From NCBI GenBank assembly GCA_000482145.1, contig AUXH01000280.1:1-24266 (forward strand): a stretch of 24,266 bases of DNA. The letters run 5' to 3'. The DNA comes from Strigomonas culicis (Eukaryota > Euglenozoa > Kinetoplastea > Trypanosomatida > Trypanosomatidae). Position numbers and translations under genes: made by a program. Position 1 is the first letter of the stretch. Each line of letters opens with the position of its first letter. Positions 12,001-18,483 of the stretch are shown here, piece by piece. The notes beneath the pieces are model-generated. The model was not told the DNA's origin. It worked only from the letters and a program-made list of their open reading frames with translations, and did no database searches.

Positions 12001-14840
12001 AGACGGACAATATTCAGAACTCCAGCGGGCCTGATGTCTTTGAAAATCACGTCCAGCGTTTCAAATATTTCGGTGGGAATAGTGGTTCTTCTATTGCATT
12101 TTTCGCCGCTAGAGTTTGTAGGCGCTTCTTTCAGCACATCGAAAGCACCACAGGCAGTGTCTTCCCTACACGAGAACCCAAAGCTGCGGAGAATGCTCGG
12201 TGCTTCCTTCGACCCGCATACAAGCTGTTGAAGATCCCGACAGTGAACGGTCAAAAAACGCTGTTCGTCTAGGATATCTATCAGGTCATGCCAAGAGGCA
12301 CTCTCTCCCTCATAGCACGACTGGAGTTTCGACAGTTCGTCTTCAACCACAAGCCTGTTTTCTCGCACTAGGCGCATCAGCTTTCCCATTGCGCCCCACT
12401 GCGTTCGGCCCAAAAAGAGCTCACGAAACATCCCGTCCGCATGCATGATGCGCTCCCTTGGTGAAGGCCAGTCCTTTTCTTCCCTTGTGTAACTCTCGAA
12501 GAGTCGGGATTCATTTTCAACAACAGCAGACCGCCAAGCGTGTATGGCTTCATCGCCCAAATCTGTAATAATCTTCTGAGTGTTCGTCCACATTTTTATG
12601 GCGGTCTCCAACCTCAGCGATCGAGTTAAATAGCTATCTTTATTTCTGAATTGATACAGACCTTCCTCAACGTTGCTTATGAGCTCTGGGTCCAGCCGCT
12701 CCAGTGAATCCAAAAGCAGCATCTCATCATGCACCATCTCGTGGTAATGATCCAACTCAGCCAGCACCCCGTCGCACGTTGCTCGTGCTTCAGCAAATAG
12801 ACCATCCTCGTGGTGGTGGGACCTCATCCAAGCGCACAGCTTTAGCACGTCGTGCCAACGAAAGTGTTTAAACTCTTCTGACACATCGGCGATCCGCTGA
12901 ACAAGCTCTGGCTCGAAGTGGGATTCAGAGAACTCTTCATTCACGCGAGGCCAATTCAGCAGTATTTCAAGAGCCGTCACCTTTTCCGCACTACATGGCT
13001 TCTCAGTGTACTCTAAAAGAGCCCGCATGCTTGCAGTAGCATCGAGGAGATTGTTAGTGAAGAAGTCTATAATACTTTGACGGAGTCCATTGCCGCACTG
13101 TTGAGGGCTCGTACGTGAAACAGACCCCATGTCCTTCAAAAGGTCTTGTGAATTCTTCCACCGTCTTGTAAAAGTCCATTTTATGAGCTGCATCCACTCC
13201 ATGGGTTCCTCTGGTGTTGACTCAACTCTCATCCGTAGTAAAAACAACCATCTTGTTTCAATCGAAAGGCGACTGAACTTACTGTTCCCATTCAGCATCT
13301 CTTTAAAAAATTTCTCAGCAACAGAAGGAGTATACAGTGGCTTTAGCATTGCCCCTACTACAGTTTCATGAACCGACTCTGCGTTGTCCAGTAGGGCCAC
13401 CACACCACTCAAGAATTCGTCGAAGTCATTCCTGAGCGAGTACAGGAACAGAACAACTGTTTCAGGAGTAAGCTTGCTGGGTTGCTTTTTAGCAAACATA
13501 TTTGCGATTGAAGCGATGGCGGATTTCGCACGGCCGATAGAAGAGCTCTTTGGCTCTGCAATGGTCACTACCCACTTATCATTCTCATGTGCAGCAGGTT
13601 CATTCAAGAAATAGGAATCGGCGTAGCCTTCAGATACGCTTTGAATATCTCCATTTTTCGCAGAAAGATACTCAAGATTTGGAAATAGCTGATTGTGCAC
13701 ATTTGGATCTGCCGCCATTATCGATTCTTTTTGAAACAGTAACCCGTTAACAACGAGCTTTTGAAGTGTAGTACCGTACAAATTCTTCGTGAGCTCTCCG
13801 TGTTGCATCACAAACTCAACTGCCTCCTTGGCCACTTGCACCAGATTGTCGGCGCTTCTGCATTCCAACGCTGCGGCTGCTTCACTCCGTTGTGTATCGT
13901 CCAGAGAAAGTGCGACGTCATTCAGAAAGCAGTAATTTCTGATACGCTCCACAAGAGAAAAGGGCACAGTCTTCTGTTCCTCAACCAGCAGTGGAAGCAG
14001 AGCGGTCCATACGAATGACGGTGCTTTTTCAAAAAACTGACGGGCGTTTTCCTTATCCATGTACTTCAGTAGGATACACTTTAGTACGGTACCTCCTTGC
14101 TGACTATAACGGTAAAGGAGAGCCAGTGTGTAAAGAGAAGTCATACAGCTATTCGTCTTTGTATCTTTTTGAAGCACGTTTATGACGGATTCTGGATGTG
14201 TTGGACAAGTCTCGACAGCGAGTTTGCACAACTCGTATTTTGTGCTGCTCGATGGCGAGCCCACCATGGACACGAAAAATGCGTTCAGTGTGGAAGCAGA
14301 GAGTTTTTCCATTCTTACGCGTTCTGTAGATAGTAAAATACTGTCTGGGGTCCTGCAAGGATTACCAAGACAGACTAGTGCTTCAAATGACTTTAGAACC
14401 GTGCTAGCGTTGACTTTCTCTAACCACTCTTCATTCGGGAGGACGTGCGTTGTCGGAAGGACAATGAACAGAGGTTGCCTTCTCCATGCTTCCTTCTTTA
14501 GTGCTTCCTCAATGGAAGCGATCACATTTTGCTCTCTCTCTGCAACATTCAAACGAATGACTTCAAGGGTATGAGAGATGGAAGGCGAAGAATTCGACCC
14601 CTCGAATGCTGCAAGATCCGTAGGACGCGCCGCAACTCGCCAGTAAGATTTCTTTTCATCCACGAGAGCAACCATCGGGCACATTTGGAATAACTCACTC
14701 AATGGTGGTGCCGAAGTGTCACCAGCGGCCGTCTGGCAGCATATAAATAACGAAGCTTCTTCCTCCTCTGGTATCGGAAGTGTCCTCTCAACATGATTAT
14801 GGAGACTTTTCATTTGTTTGACTTCCCTGAACTGCTCCAT
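1..14840 (-). CDS. RNF213-like: Giant RNF213/mysterin-like AAA+ protein with VWA and C-terminal CbxX-type AAA (3' end outside window)
   Basis: A single uninterrupted frame starts at the ATG at 14840 (alternative in-frame ATG at 14813) and is still open at position 1, giving at least 4946 residues. No in-phase stop was found on a triplet-by-triplet check. Residues 1 to about 1400 are helical and unrecognised, as in the N-terminal arm and stalk of RNF213. AAA2 has Walker A GPPGCGKS at 1446-1453 but no DE Walker B. A VWA domain (about 1628-1800) has a full MIDAS: DISTS at 1636-1640, T1707 and D1735. AAA3 has GETGVSKT at 2027-2034 and LFFDE ending D2212/E2213, then an NPYR motif. AAA4 has GPPGTSKT at 2487-2494 and VFMDE with D2564/E2565. 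AAA3 and AAA4 should be the active ATPase sites. The region from about 2650 to 4780 matches the expected place of the ligase module but shows only scattered Cys pairs (3735/3738; 3988, 3994, 4005, 4008). An Ala/Pro linker near 4800-4830 leads to a CbxX/CfxQ-like AAA with GNPGTGKQ at 4883-4890. By family knowledge, a cytosolic ubiquitin ligase-ATPase; ligase activity here is unproven. Confidence 0.9.
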   Translation of the reverse strand, partial: MEQFREVKQMKSLHNHVERTLPIPEEEEASLFICCQTAAGDTSAPPLSELFQMCPMVALVDEKKSYWRVAARPTDLAAFEGSNSSPSISHTLEVIRLNVAEREQNVIASIEEALKKEAWRRQPLFIVLPTTHVLPNEEWLEKVNASTVLKSFEALVCLGNPCRTPDSILLSTERVRMEKLSASTLNAFFVSMVGSPSSSTKYELCKLAVETCPTHPESVINVLQKDTKTNSCMTSLYTLALLYRYSQQGGTVLKCILLKYMDKENARQFFEKAPSFVWTALLPLLVEEQKTVPFSLVERIRNYCFLNDVALSLDDTQRSEAAAALECRSADNLVQVAKEAVEFVMQHGELTKNLYGTTLQKLVVNGLLFQKESIMAADPNVHNQLFPNLEYLSAKNGDIQSVSEGYADSYFLNEPAAHENDKWVVTIAEPKSSSIGRAKSAIASIANMFAKKQPSKLTPETVVLFLYSLRNDFDEFLSGVVALLDNAESVHETVVGAMLKPLYTPSVAEKFFKEMLNGNSKFSRLSIETRWLFLLRMRVESTPEEPMEWMQLIKWTFTRRWKNSQDLLKDMGSVSRTSPQQCGNGLRQSIIDFFTNNLLDATASMRALLEYTEKPCSAEKVTALEILLNWPRVNEEFSESHFEPELVQRIADVSEEFKHFRWHDVLKLCAWMRSHHHEDGLFAEARATCDGVLAELDHYHEMVHDEMLLLDSLERLDPELISNVEEGLYQFRNKDSYLTRSLRLETAIKMWTNTQKIITDLGDEAIHAWRSAVVENESRLFESYTREEKDWPSPRERIMHADGMFRELFLGRTQWGAMGKLMRLVRENRLVVEDELSKLQSCYEGESASWHDLIDILDEQRFLTVHCRDLQQLVCGSKEAPSILRSFGFSCREDTACGAFDVLKEAPTNSSGEKCNRRTTIPTEIFETLDVIFKDIRPAGVLNIVRLLSSLSECKRLWSFFEEHPAYVDPSGAGYTEEFNTVVSDLHYHLRDENQVLLEEFQNFGFYIAMLLGCRTQKTLRELVQVMLQNEQVRKSCETRTKTEQCIHSLLATDQRVPEIDEFFSYGAGDLDHAQKQCECLSNGAIVEVSLPSGAARLFYEEPDTRQKDHKLQTVKEIGSDDLSTFIQWARFLSSKGEDEVAKEAKKCVDHLTRIISAVPTLQELRALGDGRFITTKIHIRCMGGLSNAASSAYTDTFMDYAELDVLEVSLNDCKAHLRREMDGSPALSHYFVPEALYMLSRLQESMEIFSSLVYPNLRDITLTAAPHLNNKTSWTDTLKDVLESLSPGGLWRCTPVSADTHGGRQFKCTSHSSVLATLARIYDKRAPLPFELLWCDTATSDWAVEQFIRRATVHEEYHFTLVHVDRLPYKSILHLSALLHDQSHTGLRNVDVIETAEATTIPSLLPKPTTRRGESVPTLRQVLDCWGLRGSGSESGSRNWKCYVGPPGCGKSFQVKQDAAKLPKSHRRCCFVIHEGFTREAALEAVRSVVEAAPTEDLFIGIEISIGLFTEVNRERGLRWLEDVNTFLFDLLVCHRVCVPETGSFVLLQENHLRHVSIELPDSIFLSDDGMRDVSDPETMFPLVMAACQDICANKIPTHIGDDLLPLGRYLKAYDEGTIDTLCRRESTSVFILLDISTSMRKSQKLESAKHAIREFLERNLSNLDDVGLAVFNRSYRVLGQLGPATGEWKATLCAELDNVVVGVGTRMWSAICDTSSLFPSESKKLQWIVVFSDGESGGTPLTLKASSLTPNQSIVFLGVELQSHYERIVKEGLAPFKKSHVHVMQSVSDSAIHRLFQLAAGHLFVSYFIETQYRDMSLEECRSVIESRVSEAGCTTQLQRNFWLQYMQRRHILLKGSDQFNLNETHQSHGSMTMRTMLSQAKLAVTVPDGVEKMDNSREEMIYWREKKTDGTCASENCRWSILPVDSVDDKARWEDTQKRFEGTGMYLPPPADLQRGDVLQSYVAHALDVPLCNATVQSDSTGKEFDFSIGTLPDDGFIWTRDFAFKMIRVNEQIECGVPCVLIGETGVSKTALLEECFKLKNRHFCATDSIIWRVCQCGDKNGALHALYSETTGKNSITLEGIDNSVMLERLMYDFYDWDGVIRNELIKNPSLSALPDLKLNALSDLEDKDTTARFLSHILDAYLSQSTEGSATLKALFHVVNVHAAMTVQEIETEVRTVAERAESVLRAGRVLNSPGHSKLKLCLFFDEMNTTPFMGLMKEIMVNRCLNGVPLPPNVVPIAAVNPYRRKLSRQLGRKEEQGEEWLSGHYNVQPLPPSLQSVAWSYGSLAPRQEREFIMQRAERVKGIPPEAIETVTDYIDVAHQLVRQMAAMHMQSIARDCNELQRASIENYAASALSLRDIIRCFEVLDFYRHLSGDRHRVLVGYAEDSHDWKTPLLLSIAVTYFLRLGQLHAKKLSFREHFAREFKNRTNEDIEPLIARVVQALGDETTVQRRIAKTQGLLENIYVSLICLLAVQPILIIGPPGTSKTLAITILLDNTRGVSSSSSFYRNLPGLKVCRYQCSRHSTSSQIRSVYECAIRRQKRNRESNSSTRWFVFMDEAGLPEEKREGLKILHYYLERPRMHATGVGFIAISNHVLDAAKSNRCAVVSRERPSVDELLRIAKVCLCSEEELATIQCSLNGGGLNCDVVVDGSGGDGLLNRLCRAFSAAMKGVQPLPSDSLLPPPPQFNGFFGQRDFISCVKCIGRGALAQRPHTITDDTIYNALETNFNGLPRSETLLVVNFFLDHLKIPLRTSESLENSVKLFTESFGASSSEKDMSERRYFLVVDPTTNDTVYREILRILPPTTHGLKLSSFSSDNFNQEAEVTGAVCFHARHTGYPVLLSNSDLIHESLYNLFNKHFTVTVGNEGKEYRTEVAVGSATRLIRVRPTFHTVVHVTLEQLAQLPAPFLDRFEKYYITPADMLQHTISGDTTLHRILRTVTVLVQRSVEALFNCVDRCAFFGISDEENAVATFLTHVYRQWTDVETIAEEIHLKLRDDEPFKSNLSSLMTNEGLAANLNLSVAEMKEKMCSLEEDDVHWTQLAVGKALQRDVFHRLFAVAVPEVLLSQWETVSSAPLIGDLLSLSPAFDSPRFDSVEGKRKLFFTRAGRLPQMAHIRVVHLAEFMCESDLHRALNEHWDGKQPTVVLIDTQRTPVTQINYVRSVIDAKFKEVGDCRNPITLVVQVASSELVIHHPYDVTFTSPWDQQFFDDLHQTPETLAWVRYAYTTTTSPEEMSVALQRRLPLSLKKLAGMLRKKTVASSTGYVEKSFCEEELSCLLDTEVYGKALLQRLLERFERITSSVNEGVAEPFMKLVEDIQGAVVQRAVGALDGSIADIVNQSVGHIFDHFIQKYCVILLDFVSCDTAQAEMDDEAISVLCTGLELVNVGVDDVRKPIQPVTVLIPPRPEMPYMNAVKALLESVVERVGPDRFDKASRFTKGCDEAKDETVDTILSSVSHPMMELFRRCYCGRSSSRFAAVYLQNMMVYSFPRTEKRVVDEIVAAFKRQASATTVKLSDDTLFLWVHSFVRDPARLENFIQSWTCLVTLRDLGNVNMSVWDEATANLLPSGNDIVLLAYESLSLDRLDYGRLRRWMRALSSVQLNAYLGSEAEDGKDPDDTLTALEKVDLMCDIAFTAVVIYGDDLQKEAVFTSAVTSHLRMITGYDGSGDTFLEAYWEFLNGPQDCPMMYCRRYAFAAAHVLSQCGYATLHMGNRIEAASPHSLDTLICVTCDAPFVDPFRPSGEKVNALPPFSSWVCANVSDELNAEVCDGNNEDLFVSMQRSEGQQTGWSFRMAFLVLATRTLQLIYPAEHRNMGTLIAELRCLLDLQGQDPERKGMYNVASEAVRLYLLEAIAVGLQSHFDAVVCFFEDETFQDEMSALLADEGWTSLFVGWLRRYHTPKSTVQELHSKLQANGTNSAFSATWMESVLIAFSPLPNKKDASRKDGFQATRFLREHWPNPSYHTHTLSDPQYDFLLDKACTVPLLCNFYARITAATCQGCLVRPISDISNLSIAGFLAEHASAAEREKWNYVCTALQLIQDVWPGSPRVEGCTLANLKVCDVVSSLTEQGVKNGLLVDTVRFLLRKLEPLNTQPTFYSRQTNANQLDKVTGLCEDVDTFCIPFRTYDSVRSFLGCNATIHTACLADSFVDRQGRVDENNKGEWGRIFSFVLSFFHKVDTSLCDVVIALDTRDASRDTMNSIHSVLHSLSFSQLVALQELVAQILGRGIQDELSDETLSTLLERHRTGPSLCCELSGFTEEQLHWIHLLPVKELLPLQAYCRSQQEQKAYLFADRDVTVKTDMPPELKRRLTELLDSGSAEQLERWIVEREITITQKPTTRLYTIVRQSYWNEDRVPHFLNAVKTLARESARISSDNSLDLLGCHYVSLRLQLFEMRLSRAPKRTTWNSDRVFVHPDDAHSSAKVMTRSSPMRRGNGRRCIQFFNRQLSGGVLLPREVEELLRRMEELCDAPDTLTSSALTMLEGVIQDWRAIGSPAELTEMVQRVNDIITQIHTMRRGAGDALTAAMDPPIVYDELSRVMTQLAEDHDELVPPEEWVAAQAILKTLEKATLMVETLMRESTSSSTTMCPYWVVLSLQQSMMQSDNLQTYIRIVSDAYESFMRKLSHVDFMQTDGEVLAAVMRSTEARCPPTSGHIYESLSDENLRTALQSLEELLRCPEDCEKIDAGLEAIQEPPLSTWEEVPLLEALMSSLPCQAHFITDAVDAFRAYVVRHWESKTSVNYLTWLALARLVAHYAPEDDFSVRVCLLQCKGIPYIDALLADEERGCSSECLFAEEAAATAAAPAPPSPPNGQSALSAEEAWRAWSAEGGHESLAMDQIMRMVGLSTAKREVLSLYQTWTQGANPSQHYHCCLLGNPGTGKQTFARLLADLLAEVQGRSASTFVKTSWKELESNPLSFESTYNSAQDGVLFIEFADEW

Positions 14841-15429
14841 TTGACCACAGATGAGCCGTTCACACTGTGCAGAAATGATCTGTAGTGTTATGAAGACGTG
14901 GTTGAAAAACCGGGTGTTCGCTTCAAGTTAGATGAAATGTGGAAAAGAAAAAAGGTTCTTCTTGAAAGAAGGGATACTGAAAAAAAAAAAGTAAAATGCC
15001 TCAAAAAAGAAAAAGTCAACAAAAGTACAAAAAAAAAAAGAGAGTGCTTTCTGATGGATACAGATACGTATATATACGTACGTATGTATATGAACAAAGG
15101 GGAAAAAAAGATTCTTCCTAGAAGAAATGATGCTCAACGGAGTCAAACTACTGATGTTGAAAAGAAAAAAACGAATAAAAAGCCTCAAAAGGGAAAAGTG
15201 CTTAAAAAGGTCCAATAACAACAACAAAAAAAAAAAACTGTGGACTTGAATATATACAACTAAATGTTGAGTAACAAATATATAAAAACAACAAATCGAA
15301 ACAAGACGAATAAACAAAAAAAAAATGATTAAGAAAAAACTATGGAGAAAAGACATGGAGAGAAAGAAAGAAGAAGAGATACGCCTACACAAGATTCTGA
15401 AAGCAATAGGTGCATATGCAACATGTTTC
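14841..15429 (-). promoter_or_regulatory. 5' flank of the giant gene: pyrimidine-rich tract and probable trans-splice acceptor
   Basis: No gene is seen here. Read on the minus strand, 14979-15400 is strongly pyrimidine-rich (long T and CT runs), and a T tract ending in CAG lies at 14977-14979. That would give a 5' leader of about 136 bases before the ATG at 14840. The coding frame also stays open upstream without an ATG for 29 codons, back to an in-frame TAA at 14928-14930. The acceptor is inferred from the kinetoplastid rule of polypyrimidine tract plus AG; no transcript data are available. Open frames in the tract are only Phe/Leu/Ser-rich or, on the plus strand, Lys-rich translations of low-complexity DNA. 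Confidence 0.4.
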
Positions 15430-16064
15430 TCATCTTCGGAAGCACAAAAAGGATGATGTCACTGTCGTGTGAAAACCGTCAATATAGAGCAGAAGAATCA
15501 ACCTGACTAGGTATACAATAGCCGTAGTAAGGTCACTCATGAATATAGCACTGGTTACCGCGTAGAGCACACCACCACCTGTCTGTTCTATGTGCTTCTG
15601 GAGAGATGCATGCAGCAGCCAACGGATCTTGAACATGACCGGTGTATATAAAATTGAAAGAGTAGATGAAGGGTTCATTGCATAAACAGAAGTCTGTATC
15701 GTGAATGGTGAGCATAAACGGATCGCCCACATTCACGAAGTAGTTGGATGAAGGCACGGTGGTCCTAGGTATATTGAAAGGCAGGATCGTAACGTGATGG
15801 TGCTCGCTGTTGCCTTTCCATTGATTGCAGACGAGCGGGCACGCTATCCACCAGACCACTAGTAAAGCCCAAAAGAGTGAACACACTTCCTGGAAATATG
15901 GGAGCGGAATGCTCACAACAGCGAAAGTCAAAGCACTCTACATGTATCACGATAGAAGGCATTTCCCTTAACAATCCTACTGTACTCTCAGTATCAATTG
16001 AAACAAATACAATTGCGAGGACAGTTAGGTTTACGTGCATGGTGCCTTCGGAGCTATTGCGCAT
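15430..16064 (-). pseudogene. Possible decayed or frameshifted small membrane/secreted protein gene
   Basis: Three overlapping minus-strand frames together span this patch without homopolymers, in contrast to the low-complexity DNA on both sides. Frame A (16064-15765, ATG, 99 residues) begins with a signal-peptide-like stretch after the internal MHVNLTVLAIV. Frame B (about 15931-15533, no early ATG) has a hydrophobic segment around FWALLVVWWIACPLV. Frame C (15732-15430, ATG, 100 residues) ends with a hydrophobic segment around TTAIVYLVRLILLLYI. The hydrophobic pieces in successive frames suggest one membrane protein gene broken by frameshifts, but any single frame could instead be a short real gene, or all could be chance. 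I do not recognise a family in any of them, and no repaired product is assumed. Confidence 0.3.
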
Positions 16065-16360
16065 ACACTGCGAGTACGCACATGTTGCTTAACGAGAAGG
16101 AAATGACCGTATCGACAGTAAAGAAACACAGTCTGTTATCTGGAGATTATGGCAGAAAGGAAAGAAACTGAGAGGGAATAAGAGAAGCGACCTTACAATA
16201 CACGCAAATAGAAGAGTAATAAGAAACAAAAGCACACACACAAGAAAAGAAAAAAACAGAACGCTTGTTTACTTGCTTGCTATCTACATTGGTTTTTTCT
16301 CTTTACTTCTTCTTTTTTTTTTTTTTGAGGGGAAGGGAAGTCATCAAATTGACTGCTCAC
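16065..16360. other. AT-rich spacer between the degenerate patch and the BolA-like gene
   Basis: No reading frame of note is seen. The stretch contains A-rich sequence, a short CA/GA-rich piece near 16230-16260 and, at 16312-16326, a T run on the plus strand (A run on the minus strand) that lies just downstream of the BolA-like stop. By position it should hold the 3' UTR of the BolA-like transcript and the splice signal of whatever follows on the minus strand. Confidence 0.4.
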
Positions 16361-16591
16361 TTACTTATTTGCCGGTTTCGCACTTATCGTTAAAGAATGT
16401 ATTGTTCCTGACAGCAACTCTTCTTCAAAGAGTTTATTGATCATTTGATGTCGTTCTCGCAGGGGAACATTGTCAAATGTCTTTGAAACAACTTTAACGT
16501 CATATGAGCCGCTTTGCGCATCTACTGTCACAACATTCAGTTCAATAGGCGCAAAGGTGTTGGTTAATCTTTCTCTAATGGTTCCCTCCAT
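16361..16591 (-). CDS. bolA: BolA-like protein, 76 residues
   Basis: The ATG at 16591 gives MEGTIRERL; an in-frame TTG three codons upstream is not a credible start. The fold signature is clear: an N-terminal helix, a Phe-x-Pro-x-x-Leu-x-Val strand, a VKVVSKTFDNVPLRERHQM strand-turn-helix segment with the family's RH pair, and a closing IHSLTI strand with the conserved His. At 76 residues it is at the short end of the family, with no mitochondrial presequence visible. BolA proteins work with monothiol glutaredoxins in iron-sulphur cluster handling. The loop that normally supplies a Cys or His cluster ligand reads DAQSGSYDV, so that ligand appears absent. It lies between the dipeptidase gene and the degenerate patch on the same strand. 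Confidence 0.85.
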   Translation of the reverse strand: MEGTIRERLTNTFAPIELNVVTVDAQSGSYDVKVVSKTFDNVPLRERHQMINKLFEEELLSGTIHSLTISAKPANK

Positions 16592-16870
16592 CAGATACAA
16601 TAGTAAGCAAAGCTGAGTTTACTACATGACAATATATAAGTAAGAAGTGTGTGAAAGGGGAAAAGAGAGAAGAGAATGGACCAAAAAGAAAGGTGAAAGG
16701 TTCAAGAGGAACACAAGTATTGGAAAATCACACGTTCGGTTTCCTTCAGAGAATTCAAGAGTGGATTATTTGTTGAAAAAAAAAACCAGAAAAAAAGTAA
16801 TAAAAGAGAAAAGAAAAGAGAAGGAGAAAAAAAAATGTCAAAATGAATCGGTATTTCCTTAACTTGCTCA
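16592..16870 (-). promoter_or_regulatory. Polypyrimidine tract and probable trans-splice acceptor for the BolA-like gene
   Basis: On the minus strand, 16640-16840 is almost pure CT/T. AG dinucleotides follow at 16622-16623 and 16613-16614, the latter within an ACTCAG context, about 20 bases before the ATG at 16591. This is the arrangement expected for a kinetoplastid splice acceptor with a very short 5' leader. The plus-strand reading of the same DNA gives a Lys/Glu-rich frame that is not a gene. Confidence 0.4.
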
Positions 16871-16972
16871 TTTGTATTACTACCATGAGTTTTTGACAGA
16901 GAAAAGAGTCAAGGGTAAAGTGACACAGAACTCCACGATAGTTCTATAGTACCTATATGTTTCCCTTAAAAC

Positions 16973-17016
16973 TATATATATATATATGTGTGTGTGTGGG
17001 GGGGGGGAGGGGGGGG
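16973..17016. repeat. Compound microsatellite (TA)n(TG)n followed by two G runs
   Basis: A run of TA units (16973-16987) passes directly into TG units (16987-16998), then a run of ten G (16998-17007), one A and eight more G (17009-17016). It sits about 40 bases downstream of the dipeptidase stop codon, so it would lie in that gene's 3' UTR or the adjacent spacer. On the transcribed minus strand it reads as a C tract followed by CA and TA units. Confidence 0.95.
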
Positions 17017-17055
17017 CGTCCACGTACACGCAGATCAAGCCAAAAGCTTTACAGC

Positions 17056-18483
17056 CTACAGTTTTAACTTTGGTGTATTGAAAAAATGAGAGGACACAAC
17101 ACGACTCACCGCAAAAGTCAGCCCCTTGACATAGTTAATGTGGAGAAACTCGTTGGGCCCATGGGCATTACTCTTAGGACCCAAAATTCCAGTTACCAAA
17201 AACTGAGCATCAGGGTAAAGTCGCATGAGCATTGCAATAAACGGAATCGCACCGCCCATTCCCTGGCATGCAAAAGGATGGCCATAAGCTTCATTGCTTC
17301 CGGCATTGAGTGCTTCAGAGAGCCACGGCTTCAACTGTGGCGTTGCGCATCCATCTCCCGGTGCTTCTGCGTCAAACCAAACCTTTGCTCCAGATGGAGG
17401 ATGGGCTTCAAGGATGCTCTTGAGCTTCTCAGTCGCTGTTTTTCCGTCCACCAAGGGTGGGATGCGAAGCGAAAGCTTCAGTGCTGTTTGCTTCCGAATC
17501 ACGTTGCCAGCACCCTTAGGATCCGGAAGGTTAGCTCCAGTTACCGTGAGACTTGGTTTCCAAAAGTTACGAATCGCCAACTCCACATTAGTGCCATCTC
17601 CGATGCTTACACCGGGTAGGGTTGCAAATTGCTCCTTAAACGGCACAGAGTTCATCACGTCCATGGAGTCGAGAACGTGCTGTGGAATCTCACAATAAGC
17701 CTCTGGGAAGCGCACTTCACCAGTCCTTGAGTCCTCCACACGGTCCAGAAGTTCCCTGGCAATCCGAAAGGTGTCCGGAACAACACCTCCTGCAAGACCA
17801 CTGTGCATACCTTCAGACAGTGTCTGTACATTGAGTGTGCCGCCGACAACGCCACGCAGCGACGTTGTCAGCCAAATCTGGTCATAGTTGAGACAGCCAC
17901 TGTCCAAGCATATCATCAGATCCACATCACCGATTTTCTCTTTGCACTTATCCATGTAAAACGGTAAGTCAAAACTTCCCGACTCCTCACAGGCCTCAAT
18001 GATCACCACAATGCGTCCGTGAGAAATGTTGTGCTGCTGCAAAGCAAAAACCGCTTCCAGCGATGCAAACAGTGCATAGCCGTCGTCTGCGCCTCCCCTT
18101 CCGTACAGCTTGCCGTCGCGAATGACAGCCTTATAAGGATCCAAACCCTCATCCCACGGCGGGAGCGGCGGCTGTTTGTCCATGTGGCCGTACATAAGGA
18201 TGGTCTTTTCAGTGGGCACAGTTCCTGCAATCTCCACAATTAAGAAGGGTGTCTTTCCTTCCTCTTCGAGATACTCGTATTGCAAGCCCTTGACGCCCAG
18301 CGAGTTCATCCAGTTAATAAGAACATTGAAGGCCTTACCCATCAGACCATTTGTTGCCCACTCGGGATCATAATGCGGACTTTGGTTGGGTATTTCAATG
18401 TAAGTAGATAATGCCGGCAGAATTGTCTTATCCCATTCGTCGGCAACACTCTGTTTAACAGAATTCCAGTCCAATTCACTCAT
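17056..18483 (-). CDS. CNDP2: M20 family metallopeptidase, cytosolic nonspecific dipeptidase type
   Basis: The ATG at 18483 gives MSELDWNSVKQ; the frame is open four codons further, but only to a GTG. The 475-residue product is complete and matches the usual length of CNDP2-type enzymes. The di-metal site is intact: H100 and D102 in GHMDKQP, D133 in GRGGADDGY, E166 (general base) and E167 in EACEESGS, D194 in CLDSG and H441 in NAHGPNE. H227 in GMHSG is the usual lid-domain His of this dimeric family. It should hydrolyse dipeptides and similar short peptides in the cytosol using Zn or Mn; no signal peptide or membrane segment is seen. It is the rightmost gene of the minus-strand cluster, next to the strand-switch region. 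Kinetoplastid homologues are often named glutamamyl carboxypeptidase; the exact substrate is not determinable here. Confidence 0.95.
   Translation of the reverse strand: MSELDWNSVKQSVADEWDKTILPALSTYIEIPNQSPHYDPEWATNGLMGKAFNVLINWMNSLGVKGLQYEYLEEEGKTPFLIVEIAGTVPTEKTILMYGHMDKQPPLPPWDEGLDPYKAVIRDGKLYGRGGADDGYALFASLEAVFALQQHNISHGRIVVIIEACEESGSFDLPFYMDKCKEKIGDVDLMICLDSGCLNYDQIWLTTSLRGVVGGTLNVQTLSEGMHSGLAGGVVPDTFRIARELLDRVEDSRTGEVRFPEAYCEIPQHVLDSMDVMNSVPFKEQFATLPGVSIGDGTNVELAIRNFWKPSLTVTGANLPDPKGAGNVIRKQTALKLSLRIPPLVDGKTATEKLKSILEAHPPSGAKVWFDAEAPGDGCATPQLKPWLSEALNAGSNEAYGHPFACQGMGGAIPFIAMLMRLYPDAQFLVTGILGPKSNAHGPNEFLHINYVKGLTFAVSRVVSSHFFNTPKLKL

Noticed and set aside
1..14840. The possibility that this region needs a reassigned genetic code or is a pseudogene, because only short open frames are closed inside it
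   Set aside because: Reading the minus strand in the phase set by the ATG at 14840, I found no TAA, TAG or TGA down to position 1. The frame is simply open past the window edge.
14898..15392. Long Phe/Leu/Ser-rich minus frame and Lys-rich plus frame
   Set aside because: Both are translations of A/T homopolymer and purine/pyrimidine runs in the splice-signal spacer and lack normal amino-acid composition.
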